Shown in pieces: positions 1 through 8,557 of a DNA stretch of 64,000 nt. The notes beneath the pieces are model-generated. The model searched no databases, had not been told where the DNA came from, and worked only from the letters and a program-made list of their open reading frames with translations. This DNA comes from an uncultured Eubacterium sp. (GTDB lineage Bacteria; Bacillota; Clostridia; Lachnospirales; Lachnospiraceae), in assembly GCA_910580075.1 (NCBI GenBank), contig CAJTVR010000003.1, forward strand, positions 40,239-104,238, read 5' to 3'. How positions within the stretch are numbered: position 1 is the first letter of the stretch; the number at the start of each line of letters is the position of its first letter. The position numbers and the translations under genes were made by a program.

Positions 1-476
1 TGTTAGGAGCAAAAACGCTGTTTGCTACCCATTACCACGAACTGACTGAGCTGGAGGGAAAGCTGGACAATGTAAATAATTACTGTATTGCTGTAAAAGA
101 AAAGGGCGATGACATTGTATTCCTTCGTAAAATCGTAAAAGGCGGCGCAGACAAAAGCTACGGCATCCAGGTAGCAAAGCTCGCAGGAGTGCCGGAAAGC
201 GTGATTGAGCGTGCAAAAGAAATCGTGGAAGAATTAAGCGAACACGATATTACGGAAATAGCTAAAAATCTGACTGTAAAAAATGCAGCTGGAAAATCCA
301 GAAAGAAAAAAGCACAGCCGGATACACTGGATTTGGAGCAGATTTCTTTGTTTGATACGGTGAAGGATGACGATATTATTGAAGAACTGCGCAGTGTGGA
401 TATTAGTTCTATGACGCCGTTAGAGGCTATGAATAAGCTGAATGAGCTGCAGAATAAAGTTAAAAACAGGTGGTGA
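1..476 (+). CDS. mutS: DNA mismatch repair protein MutS, C-terminal part
   Basis: The 3' end of mutS, entering the window already in frame (reading from base 3). The first residues hold the FATHYHEL segment typical of the end of the MutS ABC-type ATPase domain. They are followed by the conserved SYGIQVAKLAGVPESVIERAKEI helix region and a charged, variable C-terminal tail of about 70 residues that ends at a TGA. MutS recognises mismatches and recruits MutL, whose gene follows about 370 bases downstream on the same strand. The N-terminal mismatch-binding, connector and lever domains lie outside the window. Confidence 0.97.
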   Translation, partial: LGAKTLFATHYHELTELEGKLDNVNNYCIAVKEKGDDIVFLRKIVKGGADKSYGIQVAKLAGVPESVIERAKEIVEELSEHDITEIAKNLTVKNAAGKSRKKKAQPDTLDLEQISLFDTVKDDDIIEELRSVDISSMTPLEAMNKLNELQNKVKNRW

Positions 477-491
477 TTTTTTTGGGGGAGA

Positions 492-802
492 GATGGCTGG
501 CCAGACGCCGGAGGGAGAAACTTTTTCCTTCTGATGTTCCGTTTCCGAAAAGCAGACAGTTCTAAGATTTCTGCCTCCAGGCTATGGCAGCGGGCGGACC
601 GGCACCTGATGCCCTGACACTGAGAAATGCTGTTTGTTACTGGCTCTGGCAGGTGCCTTTTGGGGACTTTGATGTCCCGGAATGCGGAACACAGTGTGTC
701 CCCAAATCCTGGTATTCGAGTAGAAAACTAAGAACTGTCAGCTTTTCTCCAAGTCACATCAGAAGGAAAAAGTTTCTCCCTCCGGCGTCCGCGCAGCCAT
801 TT
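492..802. repeat. Dispersed inverted-repeat element, copy A (complete)
   Basis: An approximately 310-base element fills the mutS-mutL gap. Its arms at 505-537 and 756-788 are perfect 33-base inverted repeats. Pairing continues imperfectly outward (492-504 with 789-802) and inward (551-566 with 728-743). The interior holds two perfect stems: 601-608 with 650-657 (GGCACCTG/CAGGTGCC) and 659-667 with 698-706 (TTTGGGGAC/GTCCCCAAA). A second long copy starts near 63780 and an arms-only copy lies at 57647-57731. No coding capacity is evident; the open frame that crosses it into mutL appears fortuitous. It could be a MITE-like element or a structured RNA. Confidence 0.8.
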
Positions 803-847
803 ACTATCACTTCTTTAAATATTACTAATCAGAAAGGAGCCCTTCTT

Positions 848-2995
848 ATGCATGACATACAGGTACTAGACGAACAGACAATCGATAAAATCGCTGCCGG
901 AGAAGTAGTTGAGCGTCCTTCTTCTGTTGTAAAAGAGCTGGCAGAAAATGCCATTGATGCAAAAGCCACCGCTATTACGATTGAAATCAAAGATGGCGGC
1001 ATTTCTTTTATCCGTATTACAGACAATGGCGAAGGCATTCCGAAAGACCAGGTCCCGTCTGCATTTTTACGTCATGCCACCAGCAAAATAAAAAGTGTAG
1101 AAGACCTGCTCACTATTTCGTCACTTGGTTTTCGCGGGGAAGCGCTTTCGAGTATTGCGGCAGTTTCGCAGGCTGAGCTGATTACGAAAACTGCTTCAGA
1201 ACTAACCGGTACCAGGTATGTAATAGAAGGATCGAAGGAAAAAAGCATAGAAGATATCGGTGCGCCGCAGGGTACGACTTTTCTTATAAGAAATCTGTTT
1301 TATAATACGCCTGCCAGGCAGAAATTTTTAAAATCTGCTCAGACAGAGGCATCTTATATCAGTACACTGACAGAACGGCTGGCGCTGTCACATCCGGATA
1401 TTTCCTTTCAGCTTATTATTAATAACCAGCCAAGGCTGCATACAAATGGCAATACCCGGGTTAAAGATATCATTTATCATATTTTTGGAAGAGACATCGC
1501 AGCAGGAGTTCTGCCGGTGCAGTCTGAAACAGAACTGCTTTCTGTAAATGGTTTTATTGGCCAGCCGTTTATTTCCAGAGGTAACCGTAATTTTGAGATT
1601 TATTTTATTAACGGGCGCTACATTAAGAGTGCCCTTATTACAAAATGCATCGAGGATGCCTGCAAGCCTTTTTTGATGAAACACCAGTATCCATTTACGG
1701 TGCTTCAGATTTCCTTAGACAGTGCTTTGATAGATGTAAACGTTCATCCTGCAAAAATGGAAATCCGCTTCCAGCAGAGTGAAACAATTTACTGCGAACT
1801 GACTGCTGTTCTTCAGAATGTGCTGAAAAATGCAGATATGATTCAGAATGTTTCGGCAGATAAAGAAACAAAAAAGCAGAAGAGCGGCATAAAAACAGCC
1901 AGCCGCAGGCCTGAACCGTTTGAAAAAAACAGGCTGGCGGCTCTTGCTGCATCCCTGAAATCTGACAGTCCTTACGAACGTAAGTACACCAGAACGTCTG
2001 TGTCCGAAAATCAGCTCCAATCTGAAATGGATACAGGCAGATTTCCAGAAACTGATAATAAACTGCCTCAAATAGAAGAAGACACCGCTTCCAGGGCAGA
2101 ATCTAAGATGCATGCAGGGTATCCAAATGGAGAAATGTCTAAGCCAGCGTATGGTGTATCCGTACAACAGTCCGAAAATTATGAAGGTACAAAGATGCCT
2201 GAAGTATCCATGCAGCAGGCAGAAACTAATACTGACACGGATCTGCCAGCCGTTTCGCATGCATCAGCTATACAGCAGGCACAGGCAGAGCCGCCTTTTA
2301 TGTCCGATGCCTCTTTGGCTGACGCTTCCGATAACCAGCCATACACACAGACGTATGAACAGCTGTCCATAGCAGAGACGTCATACTATCATGCTGATTT
2401 TATAAAAGAAGCGAAACGGTGTAATTACACCTTAATCGGACAGGTTTTTGATACTTACTGGCTTGTTCAGTCTGGTCAGGAACTGTTTATTATCGACCAG
2501 CATGCGGCACATGAAAAAGTGCTGTATGAAAAGATGATGGCCCGGCTGAAAGACCAGGAGTTTACTTCCCAGCAGATCAGCCCGCCTGTGATTGTTACAA
2601 TGACAATGCAGGAGCAGGAACTGTTTCATAGATTCGAAGAACAGTTTTCAAAAATAGGATTCGAAGTAAATTCATTTGGCGGAAAAGAGTATGCGGTATG
2701 TGCTGTTCCTGCTAATTTATACGAACTGAATCAGAAAGAACTCTTTTTAGAAATGTTAGACGGCCTAAGCCATGATACCGGAAAGCAGACCCCGGATATG
2801 ATTTTAGAAAAAATTGCATCCATGTCCTGTAAAGCGGCCGTAAAAGGGAAACAGCGGCTGTCTGAAGCAGAAGCGCGAAGCCTGCTTTCTGATCTGCTTG
2901 AACTTGAAAATCCATACCACTGTCCGCATGGAAGGCCTGTAATTATCGCAATGACAAAAACAGAGATCGAACGAAAATTTAAGCGGATTATATAA
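848..2995 (+). CDS. mutL: DNA mismatch repair endonuclease MutL
   Basis: MutL couples mismatch recognition by MutS to strand removal. The start is set at ATG 848, preceded by AAAGGAG and giving the family N-terminus MHDIQVLDEQTIDKIAAGEV; the in-frame upstream extension runs through a repeat element and is rejected. The protein is about 715 residues. The N-terminal GHKL ATPase has KELAENAIDA (about residues 29-38), DNGEGI and GFRGEAL. A poorly conserved Gln/Ser/Glu-rich linker spans about 330-515. The C-terminal domain carries the endonuclease motif DQHAAHEKVLYE (from about residue 550), the SCKAAVK segment and CPHGRP, so this is the nicking form expected in bacteria lacking MutH. It is followed after 10 bases by miaA. 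Confidence 0.97.
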   Translation: MHDIQVLDEQTIDKIAAGEVVERPSSVVKELAENAIDAKATAITIEIKDGGISFIRITDNGEGIPKDQVPSAFLRHATSKIKSVEDLLTISSLGFRGEALSSIAAVSQAELITKTASELTGTRYVIEGSKEKSIEDIGAPQGTTFLIRNLFYNTPARQKFLKSAQTEASYISTLTERLALSHPDISFQLIINNQPRLHTNGNTRVKDIIYHIFGRDIAAGVLPVQSETELLSVNGFIGQPFISRGNRNFEIYFINGRYIKSALITKCIEDACKPFLMKHQYPFTVLQISLDSALIDVNVHPAKMEIRFQQSETIYCELTAVLQNVLKNADMIQNVSADKETKKQKSGIKTASRRPEPFEKNRLAALAASLKSDSPYERKYTRTSVSENQLQSEMDTGRFPETDNKLPQIEEDTASRAESKMHAGYPNGEMSKPAYGVSVQQSENYEGTKMPEVSMQQAETNTDTDLPAVSHASAIQQAQAEPPFMSDASLADASDNQPYTQTYEQLSIAETSYYHADFIKEAKRCNYTLIGQVFDTYWLVQSGQELFIIDQHAAHEKVLYEKMMARLKDQEFTSQQISPPVIVTMTMQEQELFHRFEEQFSKIGFEVNSFGGKEYAVCAVPANLYELNQKELFLEMLDGLSHDTGKQTPDMILEKIASMSCKAAVKGKQRLSEAEARSLLSDLLELENPYHCPHGRPVIIAMTKTEIERKFKRII

Positions 2996-3005
2996 AGGAG
3001 TTTTT

Positions 3006-3986
3006 ATGAATACAGAGCCAAAAAAAAGACCGCTGATTATTTTAACCGGCCCGACTGCTGTAGGAAAAACGGATTTGTCCATTCAGTTAGCAAAGTGCAT
3101 AAACGGTGCCATTATATCAGCCGATTCCATGCAGGTATATAAATATATGGATATCGGTTCTGCAAAGATTACGCAGGATGAAATGCAGGGGGTAAAACAC
3201 TATTTAATTGACGAGTTTATGCCAGAAGAAGAGTTTAATGTTGTGAAGTTTCAGCAATATGCGAAAAAATATATGCAGGAAATCTATGCAGACGGAAAGA
3301 TTCCGATTCTGACAGGCGGCACCGGATTTTATATTCAGGCAGTGTTATATGACATTGATTTTTCAGACCAGGATACCAGCCCTGCATACCGCCAGACCTT
3401 AGAAGCGCTGGCGAAAGAGCATGGAAGCGGATACCTGCATCAGATGTTAGAAAAAATAGATCCGGCATCCTCAGCGGCAGTCCATGCCAACAATCAGAAA
3501 CGCATTATACGCGCATTGGAATTTTTTCAGTTGACAGGAGAGCGCATTTCTGAGCATAATGAGAAAGAGCGAAAAAAACAGACGCCCTATCTGTCGGCTT
3601 ATTTTGTATTAAACGACAAAAGAGAACATTTATACAGTCGCATTGACCAGCGCGTAGACCAAATGCTGGCAGACGGACTGGTCAGTGAGGTGCAGAAATT
3701 AAAAGAAATGGGATATACGAGGGATCTTGTATCCATGCAGGGACTTGGCTATAAGGAACTGTTTGCATATTTTGACGGCGAATGCACGTTAGAGGAAGCC
3801 GTATCCATTATAAAACGCGATACCAGGCATTTCGCAAAGCGTCAGCTTACGTGGTTTCGGCGGGAAAAAGATGTTTTATGGGTGAATAAGGACAAGTTTT
3901 CTTATGATAACGACAAAATTTTATCCTATATAAATGCTATACTCCAAGAGAAAGGAATCATAAATAAGAATGAGTACTGTGAGTGA
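3006..3986 (+). CDS. miaA: tRNA dimethylallyltransferase MiaA
   Basis: Transfers the dimethylallyl group to N6 of A37 in tRNAs that read U-starting codons. The protein has 326 residues, a usual length. The P-loop GPTAVGKT lies at residues 15-22, followed by the DSMQVYK segment that contacts substrate, LTGGTGFYIQA, and a C-terminal region with HFAKRQLTWFRR typical of the tRNA-binding end. The start ATG has AAAGGAG upstream and lies 10 bases after mutL. Its 3' end overlaps the next gene by 17 bases, suggesting one transcript. The mutL-miaA order is widely conserved. Confidence 0.97.
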   Translation: MNTEPKKRPLIILTGPTAVGKTDLSIQLAKCINGAIISADSMQVYKYMDIGSAKITQDEMQGVKHYLIDEFMPEEEFNVVKFQQYAKKYMQEIYADGKIPILTGGTGFYIQAVLYDIDFSDQDTSPAYRQTLEALAKEHGSGYLHQMLEKIDPASSAAVHANNQKRIIRALEFFQLTGERISEHNEKERKKQTPYLSAYFVLNDKREHLYSRIDQRVDQMLADGLVSEVQKLKEMGYTRDLVSMQGLGYKELFAYFDGECTLEEAVSIIKRDTRHFAKRQLTWFRREKDVLWVNKDKFSYDNDKILSYINAILQEKGIINKNEYCE

Positions 3987-5274
3987 TAAAAGCCGGTTAC
4001 TGGAAATGTATGCCCGGATGGGAATTTCAAAAAAGACGGCTGAATATGGGGAAGCCATTGCAGATAGTCTGAAAGAACGGTTTGAACAGATCGATGAAAC
4101 AGCACAGTTAAATCAGCTAAAGGTCATACAGGCCATGCGCAAAAACAAAGTCAGCGCCGCCTGTTTTCAGACAAGCAGCGGATACGGCTACGATGATTAC
4201 GGCCGGGATACGTTAGAAAAAGTCTATGCAGACTGTTTTCATACAGAAGATGCGCTTGTGCGTCCTCAGATTACCTGCGGAACGCATGCGCTGGCACTGG
4301 CGCTTTTATCAAACCTGCGTCCGGGAGATGAGCTTTTGTCTGCTTCCGGCAAACCTTATGATACATTAGAAGAAGTCATCGGCATCCGCCCGTCCAAAGG
4401 ATCACTGGCAGAATATGGCATTACGTACCGCCAGGTAAATCTGCTTGCGGACGGAAGTTTTGATTATGCAGGAATTAAAAATGCCATAAATGACAAAACT
4501 AAAATGGTAACGGTGCAGCGGTCCAAAGGTTATCAGACAAGGCCTACACTGTCGGTATCCCAGATTGGGGAACTGGTGGCATTTGTAAAAAAAATCAATC
4601 CGGATATGATCTGCATGGTTGACAACTGCTATGGTGAATTTGTAGAATTAAAGGAGCCTTCGGATTTTGGTGCCGATATGGTTGTCGGGTCTTTGATTAA
4701 AAACCCCGGCGGCGGGCTGGCTCCGACCGGCGGCTATATTGCAGGCACAAAGGAATGTGTGGCTCAGGCGGCATACCGGCTGACTTCACCGGGACTTGGC
4801 AGGGAAGTGGGCGCTTCGCTCGGCGTGATCCAGTCGTTTTACCAGGGACTGTTCCAGTCACCTGTCGTTACTGCAGGAGCGTTAAAAGGCGCAATTTTTG
4901 CAGCAAACCTTTATGAAAAGCTCGGTTTTGCAGTATATCCGGGTGCAGACGCGCCGCGTTATGACATCATACAGGCAGTTACCCTTGGCTCTGCAGAAGG
5001 TCTTCTGGCTTTTTGTGAAGGCATCCAGGCGGCTGCACCGGCAGACAGTTTTGTCACACCCGAACCATGGGACATGCCGGGATATGACAGCAAAGTCATT
5101 ATGGCAGCCGGAGCATTTGTACAGGGATCTTCCATAGAATTAAGCGCAGACGGGCCGCTAAAGGAGCCGTACAATGTATATTTCCAGGGCGGCATTACCT
5201 GGTATCATGCAAAATATGGAATTTTGATGTCTTTACAAAAACTTTATGAGCGAAATCTTGTTAATCTTGGATGA
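3970..5274 (+). CDS. Methionine gamma-lyase-like PLP enzyme (YnbB / aluminium-resistance family)
   Basis: A fold-type I PLP enzyme of 434 residues from the family annotated as methionine gamma-lyase family or aluminium-resistance protein. Visible hallmarks are the ITCGTHALALAL segment, MVDNCYGEF before the cofactor region, and the Schiff-base lysine in GSLIKNPGGGLAPTGGYIAG. The substrate is not known for this family; a C-S or related beta/gamma-elimination is inferred from homology only. It overlaps miaA by 17 bases, an arrangement found in Clostridia and Bacilli, but no functional link to tRNA modification is evident. AAAGGA precedes the ATG at 3970. Confidence 0.9.
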   Translation: MSTVSDKSRLLEMYARMGISKKTAEYGEAIADSLKERFEQIDETAQLNQLKVIQAMRKNKVSAACFQTSSGYGYDDYGRDTLEKVYADCFHTEDALVRPQITCGTHALALALLSNLRPGDELLSASGKPYDTLEEVIGIRPSKGSLAEYGITYRQVNLLADGSFDYAGIKNAINDKTKMVTVQRSKGYQTRPTLSVSQIGELVAFVKKINPDMICMVDNCYGEFVELKEPSDFGADMVVGSLIKNPGGGLAPTGGYIAGTKECVAQAAYRLTSPGLGREVGASLGVIQSFYQGLFQSPVVTAGALKGAIFAANLYEKLGFAVYPGADAPRYDIIQAVTLGSAEGLLAFCEGIQAAAPADSFVTPEPWDMPGYDSKVIMAAGAFVQGSSIELSADGPLKEPYNVYFQGGITWYHAKYGILMSLQKLYERNLVNLG

Positions 5275-5340
5275 ATATGCTAAGATTATATACTGTATAT
5301 TCCTTTTTTACCCAGCCTGATAGAGAGTGGAAAGGATTAT

Positions 5341-6039
5341 ATGAAAAATATACCAAAACACTTAACCATGAAAGAACTTCCGGATTCTGAAAAACCCTAT
5401 GAAAAATGTATAGAGTACGGGCCGGAATATTTATCGGATGCAGAGCTGCTAGCAGTCTTTATCCGAACCGGAATGAAAGGAACGACGTCGATGGAGCTGG
5501 CTGTCCGGCTTCTTTCGCAGGGAAACAAAAATCTTTTGAATTTATACGATTACAGCCTCCAGTCGCTGATGCAGGTCCCCGGAATCGGAAAGGCCAAAGC
5601 CGTACAGCTAAAGTGCATTGCAGAAATATCCAGACGGATTGCCAAAGCAGTGCGCATAAAGGAAGTATCGTTTGACAATCCCTCGTCCGTGGCAGATTTT
5701 TATATGGAAAAGCTCCGTCATGAAAAACAGGAATGCTTTACCGCCTGCCTTCTTGGCAGCAAAGGACGTTATCTGGGGGATAAGGTGTTAACCATCGGCA
5801 GTGTAAATGCTTCGATTGTATCACCAAGAGATTTGTTTATCCAGGCACTGCAGGCGCAGGCTGCATCGATTATCATTCTTCATAACCATCCAAGCGGCGA
5901 GCCGCAGCCAAGCCGCGAAGACATGAAGGTTACAAAATGCATCGCTGAGTGTGGAAAGATGCTGCAGATTTATTTAGACGACCACATCATCATCGGTGAC
6001 AACAAATATTACAGTTTTAGAGAAAAGGGACTGCTTTGA
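5341..6039 (+). CDS. radC: RadC family JAB/MPN-domain protein
   Basis: A 232-residue member of the UPF0758/RadC family. The N-terminal half has a helix-hairpin-helix-like segment (LMQVPGIGKAKAVQLKCI). The C-terminal JAMM/MPN metalloprotease-like domain contains HNHPSGEPQPSREDMKVT, with the first histidine near residue 181. Despite the name, a direct repair role has not been established for the family. The gene sits directly upstream of mreB (22-base gap), the arrangement found in many Firmicutes and Proteobacteria. GGAAAGG precedes the ATG. Confidence 0.95.
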   Translation: MKNIPKHLTMKELPDSEKPYEKCIEYGPEYLSDAELLAVFIRTGMKGTTSMELAVRLLSQGNKNLLNLYDYSLQSLMQVPGIGKAKAVQLKCIAEISRRIAKAVRIKEVSFDNPSSVADFYMEKLRHEKQECFTACLLGSKGRYLGDKVLTIGSVNASIVSPRDLFIQALQAQAASIIILHNHPSGEPQPSREDMKVTKCIAECGKMLQIYLDDHIIIGDNKYYSFREKGLL

Positions 6040-6061
6040 GCCCTGATAGGAGACAAAAATT

Positions 6062-7078
6062 ATGTCAGCAAATGTTTACGGCGTGGATTTAGGCACAGCC
6101 AATTTGAAAATCTATTGCAAAGCCAGTGGAACCATCCTCAATGAGAAAAATACCATTGCAATTATCAATAAGAACCAGATGTATTCCTACGGCAATGACG
6201 CATATGCGATGTATGAAAAGGCACCGGATCAGATTCAGGTCACTTTTCCGATTGTAAACGGAGTCATCGCAGACTATAACAATATGCAGACGATGCTGTT
6301 TGAATTTCTGGAAAAAAATGCAAAGGGAAAAATCCGGGGCGCGGAATTCGTAGTCGCCGTGCCGACGGATATTACAGAAGTGGAGAAAAAAGCGTTTTCC
6401 GATATCTTTTACAAAAGCAAGGCCAAGCCGCGGAGCGTTCTTTTGTGCGAAAAGCCAATCGCAGATGCGGTAGGACTTGGCTTAAACGTCAATGAACCTA
6501 CGGGTATTATGATTGTAGATATCGGGGCAGATACGACAGAAATTTCCATTATTTCCCTGGGAGGGCTGGTGATCAGCCACTTGCTGCATTTTGGAGGCAA
6601 CCGTCTGGACGAGTCCATTATCAGCTTTATCCGCAAAAATTATAATCTCGTGATTGGACGCAAAACGGCCTGCTCTTTAAAAGAACAGATTGGCTGCGCG
6701 TTAGACGGACGGGAAGATAAAATGGTTATTGTAGGAAGGGATGTCGTAAGCGGGCTTCCGATTGAAATGGAAATCACGGCATCGATTGTCTATGAAGCAA
6801 TCAGAGACCACCTGACAAATATCTGCACAAATATCAAACTGATTCTGGAAAAAACGCCTCCGGAATTAGCAAAGGATATTATTTATGCCGGTATTTACAT
6901 TACAGGCGGCAGCTCCAAAATAGAAAAACTAGACCAGCTGTTTTCTGAGATTACAAACATCAAAGTAAACTGCTGTGATAACCCGGAAGAGAGCGTTGCC
7001 CAGGGCCTGATTAAAATTGTATCGGACAATGAATACAAACACCTTGCCTACAGCCTGAAATCCAGTATTTATAAATAG
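6062..7078 (+). CDS. mreB: Rod shape-determining protein MreB
   Basis: A bacterial actin that directs lateral wall synthesis at the membrane, 338 residues. Actin-fold nucleotide motifs are visible: phosphate 1 GVDLGTANLKIY (about residues 8-19), phosphate 2 IVDIGADTTEISI (about 155-167) and the adenosine motif IYITGGSSKIEKL (about 278-290). The PIVNGVIADYNNM segment is characteristic of MreB. It heads a tight mreB-mreC-mreD-PBP2 series followed by min genes and rodA, all on one strand, so it is presumably co-expressed with its elongasome partners. Confidence 0.97.
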   Translation: MSANVYGVDLGTANLKIYCKASGTILNEKNTIAIINKNQMYSYGNDAYAMYEKAPDQIQVTFPIVNGVIADYNNMQTMLFEFLEKNAKGKIRGAEFVVAVPTDITEVEKKAFSDIFYKSKAKPRSVLLCEKPIADAVGLGLNVNEPTGIMIVDIGADTTEISIISLGGLVISHLLHFGGNRLDESIISFIRKNYNLVIGRKTACSLKEQIGCALDGREDKMVIVGRDVVSGLPIEMEITASIVYEAIRDHLTNICTNIKLILEKTPPELAKDIIYAGIYITGGSSKIEKLDQLFSEITNIKVNCCDNPEESVAQGLIKIVSDNEYKHLAYSLKSSIYK

Positions 7079-7089
7079 GAGTCTCTGGC

Positions 7090-7959
7090 ATGAAAAAAAG
7101 AAGAAAAGCGCGATTTAAGATTCCGGCGAAATATATACTGATGACTCTGTCCGCGTTTTGCATCATTGCAATGTTTGCCAGTTTCCTGTTTGATGTCCAG
7201 TTTACACCGCTTAATACAGCAGCCGGCTACGTATTTATCCCGATGCAGAAGGGGATTAACGAAGTCGGCTCCATGGTCAGCGGACTTGCAGATAACCTGA
7301 CAGAACTCCGGGACGTTATGCAAAGAAACGAAGAACTTCAGGCACAGGTCGACGAGCTTACGACAGAGCTTAATACGTACAAACTGGAACAGTATGATAT
7401 CGAAGACATGCGCAAGCTGTTAGAGCTGGATGAAAAATATAAGTATGAAAAAATCGGTGCCAGTATCATTGGCAAAGATGCCGGCAACTGGTTTGACACA
7501 TTTATAATTGACAAAGGCTATAACGACGGCATTGAAGTGGATATGAATGTCATTGCCGGAAGCGGACTGGTAGGAATTGTAACAAACGTCGGTCCGAATT
7601 ACGCAAATGTAAGGTCTATTATTGATGACCGCAACAGTGTCAGCGCCATGGTATTAACGACTTCGGACAGCCTGTTTGTCGACGGCGACCTGGAGATGAT
7701 GAGCAGGCTTCAGGTCATCGGTTTTACAGACCTGACAGATGAAGACGACAAGGTAGCCGTTGGCGACCAGGTCGTAACGTCCAATACAAGCAGCAAATAT
7801 GTGCCGGGGCTGTTAATCGGACATATCAATGAGCTGAAAATGGATTCAAACAATCTCACCAAATCCGGTACGATTACACCGGCTGTGGATTTTGAACATA
7901 TAAAAAATGTGCTTGTGATTCTGGATAAGAAGCAGGCTGTGCAGGAAGATGATAATTAA
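7090..7959 (+). CDS. mreC: Rod shape-determining protein MreC
   Basis: The bitopic elongasome scaffold linking MreB to PBP2; 289 residues. A lysine/arginine-rich N-terminus (KKRRKARFK) precedes one membrane segment at about residues 18-37. A coiled coil follows (about 65-112: NEELQAQVDELTTELNTYKL), then the extracytoplasmic beta domain with VIAGSGLVGIVTNVGPNYANV and GDQVVTS...VPGLLIG, which match the family. It starts 11 bases after mreB with GGAGTC upstream. Confidence 0.95.
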   Translation: MKKRRKARFKIPAKYILMTLSAFCIIAMFASFLFDVQFTPLNTAAGYVFIPMQKGINEVGSMVSGLADNLTELRDVMQRNEELQAQVDELTTELNTYKLEQYDIEDMRKLLELDEKYKYEKIGASIIGKDAGNWFDTFIIDKGYNDGIEVDMNVIAGSGLVGIVTNVGPNYANVRSIIDDRNSVSAMVLTTSDSLFVDGDLEMMSRLQVIGFTDLTDEDDKVAVGDQVVTSNTSSKYVPGLLIGHINELKMDSNNLTKSGTITPAVDFEHIKNVLVILDKKQAVQEDDN

Positions 7960-8038
7960 GGTAATCAGTTTAGAATCAGGATCATCAGATTAAAAATAAA
8001 AACTTAAAAGATAATAAATTTAAAATAAGAGGTTTTGC

Positions 8039-8557
8039 ATGAAGAGAAAGATTACCGTATTTATGATCATATTCGTATGCTTTTTGCTTCAGACCACTCT
8101 GTTTCAGGCACTGGCCTTAGCTTCCATTGCACCGAATCTTTTGATTATCACCGTATCATCCTTCGGATTTATGCGCGGACGCAAAGAAGGAATGTATATC
8201 GGATTTTTTACAGGACTGGTGTTTGATGCGTTCTATGGAACAATATTCGGGTTCTATTCTCTGATATTTATGTATGCCGGTTACTGCAACGGGATGTTCC
8301 GCAGATTTTTTTTCCCGGACGATATCAAGCTGCCGATGCTTTTAATTTCCGTCAGCGATATTGTTTATAATGTATCCGTATATATATTAAAGTTTATGTT
8401 CCGGGGACAGTTTCACTTTGATTATTACCTGACACATGTCATCATACCGGAGCTGGTTTATACGGTACTCATTATGATTTTTTTATACCCGCTTCTGTTA
8501 AAAATCAACCAGAAACTGGAAGCATCCGAAAAAAGGAGTGGCATGAAATTTGTATGA
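8039..8557 (+). CDS. mreD: Rod shape-determining protein MreD
   Basis: A small polytopic membrane protein (172 residues) of the elongation complex. The sequence is almost wholly hydrophobic with about five membrane segments and contains GRKEGMYIGFFTGLVFDAFYG, resembling the MreD signature region. Identification rests on hydrophobicity, length and position between mreC and PBP2, because MreD proteins diverge strongly. AAGAGG precedes the ATG, and the 3' end overlaps the PBP2 start by 8 bases, implying translational coupling. Confidence 0.9.
   Translation: MKRKITVFMIIFVCFLLQTTLFQALALASIAPNLLIITVSSFGFMRGRKEGMYIGFFTGLVFDAFYGTIFGFYSLIFMYAGYCNGMFRRFFFPDDIKLPMLLISVSDIVYNVSVYILKFMFRGQFHFDYYLTHVIIPELVYTVLIMIFLYPLLLKINQKLEASEKRSGMKFV

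Noticed and set aside
584..847. An 88-codon in-frame N-terminal extension of MutL
   Set aside because: It runs through the inverted-repeat element, has no ribosome site, and ATG 848 gives the standard MutL N-terminus with AAAGGAG upstream.
1715..2260. A 181-codon minus-strand open frame inside mutL
   Set aside because: It is antisense to the low-complexity MutL linker, without a ribosome site or family resemblance.
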